NCBI GenBank assembly: GCA_030592145.1
Contig: JAUVKJ010000016.1
Span: 1 to 12,736, forward strand
From: Bacteroides sp.
Lineage (GTDB): Bacteria; Bacteroidota; Bacteroidia; Bacteroidales; SM23-62
Direction of reading: 5' to 3'
Length of the DNA stretch: 12,736 bases
Position numbers and translations under genes: made by a program. The notes under the pieces were generated by a model, which was not told the origin of the DNA, ran no database searches, and was given only the letters and a program-made list of their open reading frames with translations. Of this stretch, positions 7,386 through 12,736 are shown piece by piece. Position 1 is the stretch's first letter. Every line of letters begins with the position of its first letter.

Positions 7386-7504
7386 GAGTATTGAGATTAA
7401 TTTCATACTTGCCAACCGCTAAATTTACAACTTTTTTTAATAAGCTACTGTTATAAGGATATTAAATGCCATAAGACAGCCTTAAAACGTTATAAATGCT
7501 GAGA

Positions 7505-10500
7505 TTATTGCAAGTCCGGGATCCGTCCGGGGGTCCATGGAGCACCTATCGCATCCAGTTCATCGTTCAGTTCCTTTACCTCCTGGTTGATGGATTTTAA
7601 AGCCTCGATCACAGGTGGCACTTCTTCTTTCAGGATCTCGTAATTTTCTGATTGTGTTTGCGTTGTCTCTGAAGTAGTGCTCATTGAAGCATATACGATT
7701 GACATCAGCCGCCTGTTCAATGGCATGGGTGAGGGAGGTATTTCTTCCCAGCTTGCCTTTGCCTCACGTCCTTCAAAAATAAATATGATGTCTTCCAGCT
7801 TATGCTCAATGTCTGCCGCCCTGCTCATAAGCTCCTGCGAAGTCCCGGCTGTGTTATGCAGGGTTTGCCTGATCAGCACAACTTTTTTCTGCAGGTCGGC
7901 TGCAAAATTTTCGGCTGCATTCATGGTACTTGCAAGTTCAGATACCTTTGTCCGGAAGGCCAGCAGTTCTTCCCTGTTTTCTGCCGGAAGTGTGGCAAGA
8001 TTCAGGGCCCCGGCTTTAAATGGCACATCCGTAACCAGTTCTTTTACACCCTCACGTGTATGCATTGAGAGGCTTACACTGTAATTGCCAGGCATTACCA
8101 TCATTCCGCTCATCCCTCTTCTTCTTCCGGAAGCTGGTTTTGATGCCACGGGTGTAAACTTTTCGGTAGTGGTGCTCACCGGCCTGAGTGAAGGATAGCT
8201 GAGGTCCCATGTGATCCTCCGGATCCCCTTTGCAGCCTTGGCCGTCAGTTTACGTATCTCCCTTCCGCCTGCATCCTTGATGCTGAATACCAGGTAGGGT
8301 TCTGTTTCCTTTTTCTCTGCCCGGAGTTCCTCAATACCTGGTTGGGGAATTGGTTTCTTTGCCTTGAAAAGTTCTTTCTCCCTCTCCTGGCGTTTTGCTT
8401 TCAGGGTTTCAGGTACATCCTTGATATAGTATGTGAATGTAGCTCCGTACTCCGGATTTTTCGCTGCATAGAAGTTTGAACCCTGTCCGTATTTGCCACC
8501 GGTCTGTACAAATATTTTTGCATCCTTTACGGGAAAAATAAGGGCTTCCTGCTTTAGCATTTCTTTTTTGAATTTACGCAGGGGAGTATAATCATCCAGG
8601 ATATAGAATCCGCGTCCGAAGGTCGCGATGACCAGGTCGTTCTCCCTCTCCTGGATAACAATATCCCTGACTGCGTTGGGGGGAAGTCCGGATTTCATCG
8701 CCACCCATTCCATTCCGCCGTCAATGGAAAAATGTACCCCGAATTCTGTTCCCACGAACAGCAGGTCAGGGCTTACATGATCCTGCACGATGGTCCACAC
8801 AGCCCCGTTCTCCGGAAGGTTATTGCTGATCGGGGTCCATGTTTTCCCCTTGTCGGAACTTCTCAGCACATAGGGTTTGAAATCGTCACGCTTATGGTTA
8901 TTGAATGCGGCATAGACCACGTTCTCGTCAAATTTGTCTGCCAGGATATCGCTGACATAGGTATTGGCCGGCACTCCCGGGAAGGTTTTAGTTTGTGTCC
9001 AGTTTTCACCTGCATTTTCCGTTACGGAAATAACCCCGTCGTCGGTACCCACAAAAAGCAGGTCTTCCTTAACAGGAGATTCAACCAGTGATACGGCCAT
9101 TCCAAAGAGGGAAGTGGAAACATCCTTTGCTACAGCATCAGTGCTCCAGTAATGTCCCATAACAGGCCAGCTGTCACGGTCGATCTGTGCGCTTACATCA
9201 TCACTGATCACGTTCCATGTATTTCCACGGTCTTCGCTGCGGAAGATCTTGTTGGCCCCCGTGTAGAGCCGGGTTCCTTTATGGGGACTGACAATCAGTG
9301 GCGTGTCCCAGTTCCATTTGAAAGAATCCTCCCCTTTACGGGGCCGGGGTTTGATGCTGGTGCTTTCACCGCTTTTACGGTCATAGCGCGTCATGTTACC
9401 GTACTGCCATTCACAGTAAACAATGTCGGGGTTGTCCGGGTCAACAGCAATCCAGAATCCATCGCCACCGAGGATGGATTTCCAGTCATCACTGGTCACA
9501 CCAAAACTGCTTGTATTCCGGGAAGGTCCGCCCAGCGTGTTGTTATCCTGGGTTCCTCCATATACATTATAGAAAGGCCGGTCATTATCAACCATAACCC
9601 TGTAAAACTGGGTGACCGGCAGGTTTTGTTTATAATCCCATTTCTTGCCGCCGTCAAAACTTTCGTAGATCCCGCCGTCACCACCTATGAGGAGATGCCC
9701 GGAGTCAGCCGGATCGATCCACAGGGCATGGTCATCGACATGACGCTGGTCATTTCCGAGGTTTGTCCAGGTCTTTCCCCCGTCACGGCTCACCTTTGTA
9801 TAGGTTTCCGTTGAATAAACCACATCCACATGGTTGGGATCGCATACGATCTCGTTATAATACTGTCCGCTGCTATGGTGACTGCATACCCTGGTCCAGG
9901 ATTCCCCACGGTCGGCAGATCTGAAGAATCCGCCTTTATCTTCGGCTGCTTCCATGATAAGGTAAACCACGTCGGGACAGGCCGGTGAAACATCAATGCC
10001 CATCCCCCCGATGTGGACCTTGGGCAAACCCTTCATGATCTTCCTCCAGGTCTCGCCACCGTCGGTTGATTTGTAAACCGCCGATTCTGGTCCGCCTCCG
10101 ATCTTGGTAAACACATGCCTGCGCCTCTGCTCTGAAGTGGCGTACATGATATCCGGGCGTTTGGGATCGATTACAATGTTGTTCACGCCCGTGTTTTCAC
10201 TTATCTCAAGTACTTTTTTCCAGTTTTTCCCGCCGTCGGTCGTTTTGTAAATCCCGCGATCACCTCCGGGTCCCCATATAGAACCCTCGGCAGCAACAAA
10301 AACAATGTCCGAATTTAGCGGGTCAATCACGATCCCCCCGATCTGACGTGATTCTTTTAGTCCCACATTCTCGAAGGACTTGCCCCCGTCGACCGATTTC
10401 CAGACACCGTTTCCGTAGCCTATGGCACGTTGGTGGTTATTCTCGCCGGTTCCAACCCAGACCACATTATGGTTTCCGGGATCCATGGTAACCACACCTG

Positions 10501-10777
10501 TGGCGTAAACACCATTATCGTCGAATACCGGTTTCCAGGTAATGCCTGCATTTTCGGTCTTCCAGACATGTCCGGCAGCCACAGCAACATAGTATTCTTT
10601 AGGATTGCAGGGGTTTACTGCAAAATCCGCTATCCGCCCCGAGGTCATTGCCGGACCGATGCTTCTCCATTTCAACCCGGAGAATGTGCTGCTTTTCAGG
10701 GTATCCTGTGCATCCACGCCGGGTACAAGGATGATAACCAGGGTGAGCATGCAGGCCAGGTGTTTCATTTGTTTCAT
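7505..10777 (-). CDS. Secreted sortilin/VPS10-like BNR-repeat beta-propeller protein
   Basis: A 1,090-residue exported protein from ATG 10777. The frame is open for 31 more codons upstream, but starting at 10777 puts a proper signal peptide first (MKQMKHLACMLTLVIILVPG, cleavage near VDA|Q). At least eleven Asp-box (BNR) motifs, S/T-x-D-x-G-x-x-W or close variants, are visible at about residues 74, 128, 179, 237, 287, 330, 373, 514, 586, 640 and 684. They are separated mostly by 40-60 residues, giving one or two beta-propellers of the sortilin/VPS10 or WD40/YVTN/BNR kind. A linker (about 730-820) leads to an Ig/FN3-like module (VFSIKDAGGREIRKL to ITWDLSYP, about 830-862) and a helical C-terminal region (about 930-1080). 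No T9SS sorting signal ends the protein, so it is probably periplasmic or secreted another way. Such proteins are often labelled glycosyl hydrolase without proof; no catalytic residues can be identified here. It is divergent from fic. Confidence 0.85.
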   Translation of the reverse strand: MKQMKHLACMLTLVIILVPGVDAQDTLKSSTFSGLKWRSIGPAMTSGRIADFAVNPCNPKEYYVAVAAGHVWKTENAGITWKPVFDDNGVYATGVVTMDPGNHNVVWVGTGENNHQRAIGYGNGVWKSVDGGKSFENVGLKESRQIGGIVIDPLNSDIVFVAAEGSIWGPGGDRGIYKTTDGGKNWKKVLEISENTGVNNIVIDPKRPDIMYATSEQRRRHVFTKIGGGPESAVYKSTDGGETWRKIMKGLPKVHIGGMGIDVSPACPDVVYLIMEAAEDKGGFFRSADRGESWTRVCSHHSSGQYYNEIVCDPNHVDVVYSTETYTKVSRDGGKTWTNLGNDQRHVDDHALWIDPADSGHLLIGGDGGIYESFDGGKKWDYKQNLPVTQFYRVMVDNDRPFYNVYGGTQDNNTLGGPSRNTSSFGVTSDDWKSILGGDGFWIAVDPDNPDIVYCEWQYGNMTRYDRKSGESTSIKPRPRKGEDSFKWNWDTPLIVSPHKGTRLYTGANKIFRSEDRGNTWNVISDDVSAQIDRDSWPVMGHYWSTDAVAKDVSTSLFGMAVSLVESPVKEDLLFVGTDDGVISVTENAGENWTQTKTFPGVPANTYVSDILADKFDENVVYAAFNNHKRDDFKPYVLRSSDKGKTWTPISNNLPENGAVWTIVQDHVSPDLLFVGTEFGVHFSIDGGMEWVAMKSGLPPNAVRDIVIQERENDLVIATFGRGFYILDDYTPLRKFKKEMLKQEALIFPVKDAKIFVQTGGKYGQGSNFYAAKNPEYGATFTYYIKDVPETLKAKRQEREKELFKAKKPIPQPGIEELRAEKKETEPYLVFSIKDAGGREIRKLTAKAAKGIRRITWDLSYPSLRPVSTTTEKFTPVASKPASGRRRGMSGMMVMPGNYSVSLSMHTREGVKELVTDVPFKAGALNLATLPAENREELLAFRTKVSELASTMNAAENFAADLQKKVVLIRQTLHNTAGTSQELMSRAADIEHKLEDIIFIFEGREAKASWEEIPPSPMPLNRRLMSIVYASMSTTSETTQTQSENYEILKEEVPPVIEALKSINQEVKELNDELDAIGAPWTPGRIPDLQ

Positions 10778-10914
10778 TTTTGGAATCTTGAAAATAAACA
10801 ACTTTTTAAGGATATTGAAATGCCGCTGCATAATTTGCTGAATCATTCGATTTGATAATTTATCAGGCACAACTTATTTGTTTACCTTTATATTGATTAA
10901 AGAAAACTGATAAA

Positions 10915-11712
10915 GTGAAAAAAACGCTTAAGCTGTTTGAGCAAAAAAGGACTGAGTTCCTGCGATTGAGGCTTCATGAAGCCATCAATTGGGAGAAGTA
11001 CAGCCTCATGTCCTTAAGCCATCATTCAACAGCTATAGAAGGTTCAAGTCTGACTGAGGATGAATCCCTCCTGCTGCTTGACGAAGGAAAAACCCCAAAA
11101 GGGAAACCGCTTGAGCATTCACTCATGGAAAAGGACCACTACAACGCATTGTGCTTTATTTTCGGTGAGGCGAAAGCCCAAAAAGCAGTAAACCCCGCTT
11201 TTATAAGGGCTGTTTCCGCCAGGGTAATGCACAACACGGGCGGTCCTGTTTCTTCCATGGGAGGAAATTTTAATTCATCGAAAGGCGAATACCGAAAAGT
11301 TTCGGTATTCGCCGGAACCACGACTTTTCCTTCCTATCAAAAAGTAGAGGGTTTGGTACAGGATCAATGTAATAAGCTTGACGGAAAAATCAACACCGTA
11401 TCAAATACTGTTGACATATATGATCTTGCTTTTGACTTTCACTTTGACCTTGTGTCAATTCATCCATTTGCTGACGGTAACGGCAGGGTTTCACGCTTGA
11501 TGATGAATTACATTCTCCTGTACCACGGGCTGACACCGGCTATTATACACAAGGAAGATAAACAAGAGTACATCAATTCACTAAGAGAATCCCGAATTAT
11601 TAAAAGTACTGTGCCGATGAGAGAGTTTCTTTACACCCAGCAGATAAAACATTATGATAAAGAGATCCAAAGAAATATCTCTGGGAATAAAGACATTTTT
11701 TTATCACTTTAA
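10915..11712 (+). CDS. Fic family protein (adenylyltransferase), class II
   Basis: A 265-residue Fic-domain enzyme, expected to transfer AMP (or another nucleotide moiety) from ATP to a hydroxyl side chain of a target protein. The core motif HPFADGNGRVSR is intact at 183-194 (catalytic His183, Asp187, Arg191, Arg194). The flap/target-docking region precedes it (FNSSKGEYRKVSVF, about 119-132). The autoinhibitory helix motif S-x-x-x-E-G is at the N-terminus (Ser38 to Gly43 in HHSTAIEGSS), which makes it a class II Fic whose Glu42 blocks productive ATP binding. The start is GTG 10915 in GATAAAGTG, giving MKKTLKLFEQKR; no ATG fits better. No antitoxin gene adjoins it, consistent with intramolecular inhibition. 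Codon use is more A+T-rich than in the neighbours, so it may be a later acquisition. It lies 137 bp from the divergent propeller gene. Target unknown. Confidence 0.93.
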   Translation: MKKTLKLFEQKRTEFLRLRLHEAINWEKYSLMSLSHHSTAIEGSSLTEDESLLLLDEGKTPKGKPLEHSLMEKDHYNALCFIFGEAKAQKAVNPAFIRAVSARVMHNTGGPVSSMGGNFNSSKGEYRKVSVFAGTTTFPSYQKVEGLVQDQCNKLDGKINTVSNTVDIYDLAFDFHFDLVSIHPFADGNGRVSRLMMNYILLYHGLTPAIIHKEDKQEYINSLRESRIIKSTVPMREFLYTQQIKHYDKEIQRNISGNKDIFLSL

Positions 11713-12047
11713 AATATTACGAAGGTAAAAGCAATACGGGTATCCCGCTGAATTATAGAATATTGCACCAGAATTGTTGCAAGTGGAGAAGTATTCATAA
11801 TTAATCAATATGATGATGTAGTCTGGATATATTTCACAAATAATCCTTTTCGTGGCAGTAATCAAATAGCAATTGAGTCTCTGGATGCAAATGAGATGGT
11901 TTTGAATTCGGGTCATCCGTCATATTCTCTCCAAGTTTATTCCTTTATTAAGGTCCTAAATCCGTCCGAATGATTTACTTTTTCGGTCTCCTTAGAACCC
12001 TTAGTATCTGAAGGAAAACTCGTCTTTTTCTGGCACGAAAAAGGGGA
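11713..12047. other. A+T-rich stretch with no intact gene; possible gene remnant
   Basis: No convincing gene with a start codon is present. On the plus strand, one frame is open from 11752 to a TGA at 11971-11973, then continues without a stop to TAA at 12067-12069. The translated segment reads like protein (GEVFIINQYDDVVWIYF near its start and SLQVYSFIKVLNPSE before the TGA). However, its first ATG is only 26 codons before the TGA. This could be the decayed remnant of a gene beside fic, or chance. A 70-codon frame on the opposite strand (11704-11916) is cysteine- and isoleucine-rich and looks non-coding. No tRNA, CRISPR or att-like site was seen. Confidence 0.3.
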
Positions 12048-12073
12048 TGTCTCAAAAGTCCTCTTTTAATTAA

Positions 12074-12114
12074 TTCTGAGGGATACTTTGGAAGCGAAAA
12101 AGTATCCCTCAGAA
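12074..12114. repeat. Perfect 16-bp hairpin within copy 2
   Basis: Arms TTCTGAGGGATACTTT (12074-12089) and AAAGTATCCCTCAGAA (12099-12114) are perfectly complementary around a 9-nt loop. No U-tract follows on the minus strand, so it is more likely an RNA-stabilising or element-internal structure than a terminator by itself. Confidence 0.8.
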
Positions 12115-12118
12115 AAAC

Positions 12119-12152
12119 AGAGGAGGCTGCCTCTTTTGAGACAGCCTCTTCT
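12119..12152 (-). terminator. Intrinsic terminator of the T9SS-substrate gene
   Basis: On the minus strand the transcript forms an 11-bp stem (AGAAGAGGCUG with CAGCCUCCUCU, one G-U pair) around a 12-nt loop, followed by GUUUUU. It starts 25 bp after the stop codon at 12178. Confidence 0.75.
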
Positions 12153-12177
12153 TTATCAAGTGAGTTTATGCTTGGAA

Positions 12178-12736
12178 TTACCGGATCACAAGTTTGCTCA
12201 CGGAGACCTCATCAGCGGTCCGCACCCTGAGCAAATACATGCCTCGTGCCATATTCCTTAGGTCGATCTGCTCGTGAACAGCCGATACAGATCTGTAGGC
12301 ATTCCGGTAAACCATCTTCCCGTTCAGCGAGAAGATCTCGATCTCCAGGTCGGAAATGCCATCCATTCTCAGTTCAAACGTGAACATTCCTGAGCTTGGA
12401 TTCGGGTAGACCCGCATCATATTGCCAGAGAGGATGTCGCTAACCTTTTCAGGGATGATCTCAACTTTTTCAACATCCGCCTTGAACCTGGGAGCGATTT
12501 TAGCCTCGCTGTAGTGCCAGTAGGCAATCCCGGTGACATTGGCTTTTTCCGGGATCACAGACCCCGTCAGATCCGTATCGTAGAAATGGACCATCAGAAT
12601 GCTGGTATCCGCAGCCCTGGCGATATCAATCTGATCGCCGTTTGCAAAACTGCCGGTCTCTGTAAGGTCAACCGTGTCGATCCTGATCAGCTGGGCGGCA
12701 TGATCGTCGAAGTTGGCCTTGAAATCAGCAATGGTT
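12178..12736 (-). CDS. Secreted protein with C-terminal T9SS type A sorting domain (5' part beyond the right edge)
   Basis: The last 185 residues of a larger exported protein; the frame is open to the window edge, so the internal ATG at 12594 is not taken as the start. Visible residues 1 to about 90 resemble the OB-fold-like extracellular modules (DUF5689-like) of Bacteroidota: FDDHAAQLIRIDTVDLTETG, FANGDQIDIA, then ILMVHFYDTDLTGSVIPEKA and IAPRFKADV. The final ~80 residues are a T9SS type A sorting domain. It has MMRVYPNPSSGMFTFEL (residues 106-122, with the PNPSSG turn), the strand LEIEIFSLNGKMVYR, then IDLRNMARGMYLLRV and the terminal VSVSKLVIR. Such a domain directs passage through the outer-membrane type IX translocon and is then cleaved, with the cargo released or anchored to surface lipopolysaccharide. 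The cargo's function cannot be read from this part. A terminator follows 25 bp after the stop. Confidence 0.9.
   Translation of the reverse strand, partial: TIADFKANFDDHAAQLIRIDTVDLTETGSFANGDQIDIARAADTSILMVHFYDTDLTGSVIPEKANVTGIAYWHYSEAKIAPRFKADVEKVEIIPEKVSDILSGNMMRVYPNPSSGMFTFELRMDGISDLEIEIFSLNGKMVYRNAYRSVSAVHEQIDLRNMARGMYLLRVRTADEVSVSKLVIR

Larger units (their letters stand above)
12048..12152. repeat. Interleaved inverted-repeat element, copy 2, with internal hairpin
   Basis: This has the same A-B-A'-B' order as the element downstream of gap. A is TGTCTCAAAAG at 12048-12058 and A' is CTTTTGAGACA at 12133-12143, an 11-bp perfect inverted repeat. B is AGAGGAGGCTG at 12119-12129 and B' is CAGCCTCTTCT at 12142-12152, 11 bp with one G-U. 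A' and B' share two bases. Between A and B sits an additional hairpin absent from copy 1. The 18-nt core at 12133-12150 is identical to 5214-5231. Confidence 0.75.

Noticed and set aside
7466..7486. Possible third copy of the interleaved repeat downstream of the propeller gene (AAGACAGCCTT)
   Set aside because: Only about nine bases of the core are shared (ACAGCCTT plus neighbours), there is no CTCAAAAG arm, and only a 5-bp imperfect stem can be drawn.
9496..9996. Overlapping frames on both strands inside the propeller gene
   Set aside because: They are out-of-frame shadows of the continuous 1,090-residue frame, which carries regular Asp-box repeats throughout.
10778..10870. N-terminal extension of the propeller protein by 31 residues
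   Set aside because: The extra residues are basic and polar and would bury the signal peptide. Starting at 10777 gives a normal signal peptide, so the extension is treated as leader sequence.
11704..11916. 70-codon minus-strand frame opposite the fic 3' end
   Set aside because: Cysteine-, tyrosine- and isoleucine-rich composition, no recognisable motif, overlaps the end of fic, and lies opposite a more protein-like plus frame.

Overview
The window looks like a chromosomal segment of a member of the Bacteroidota, probably an environmental Bacteroidales/Marinilabiliales-type or related lineage. Four things in the sequence point there: a C-terminal type IX secretion (T9SS type A) sorting domain on the right edge, a mitochondrial-type aconitase, a CCC-motif/DUF2752 membrane protein pair, and -7 promoter boxes of the Bacteroidota form TAnnTTTG. 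Ribosome binding sites are weak and A-rich throughout, as is usual in this phylum. Base composition is moderate in most genes and visibly more A+T-rich from about 10,850 to 12,070.

Layout. (1) Positions 1-3342, minus strand: a tightly packed unit read in the order aconitase (acnA), DUF2752 membrane protein, CCC-motif membrane protein, and an acyl-CoA reductase of the LuxC family that runs off the left edge. (2) Positions 3488-5171, plus strand: a MacB/FtsX-type ABC permease without its ATPase, followed 25 bp later by a SiaC-family (DUF1987) regulatory phosphoprotein. (3) Positions 5251-7385, minus strand: glyceraldehyde-3-phosphate dehydrogenase (gap) with a good promoter. Upstream of it lie an outer-membrane beta-barrel-like protein of unknown function and a 41-residue lipoprotein that is easily overlooked. 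(4) Positions 7505-10777, minus strand: a large secreted protein with at least eleven Asp-box (BNR) repeats, of the sortilin/VPS10 beta-propeller type. (5) Positions 10915-11712, plus strand: a Fic-family AMP-transferase with an N-terminal inhibitory motif. (6) Positions 11713-12177: no intact gene; an open stretch with protein-like character but no start codon, then a hairpin-rich repeat element. (7) Positions 12178-12736, minus strand: the C-terminal part of a secreted T9SS substrate.

The named genes are mostly housekeeping: aconitase (TCA cycle) and GAPDH (glycolysis). No complete new defence or biosynthetic system is visible. The most unusual non-coding signal is a repeat found 3' of two minus-strand genes, gap and the T9SS substrate. 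Both copies carry two inverted repeats in interleaved order (A-B-A'-B') and share an 18-nt identical core. One pair forms an intrinsic terminator. The other pairs the terminator's loop with sequence just past its U-tract, which is a pseudoknot or switch-like topology. The A/A' arms differ between copies in a compensatory way. Second in interest are the small-lipoprotein/barrel pair and the apparent gene remnant next to fic.
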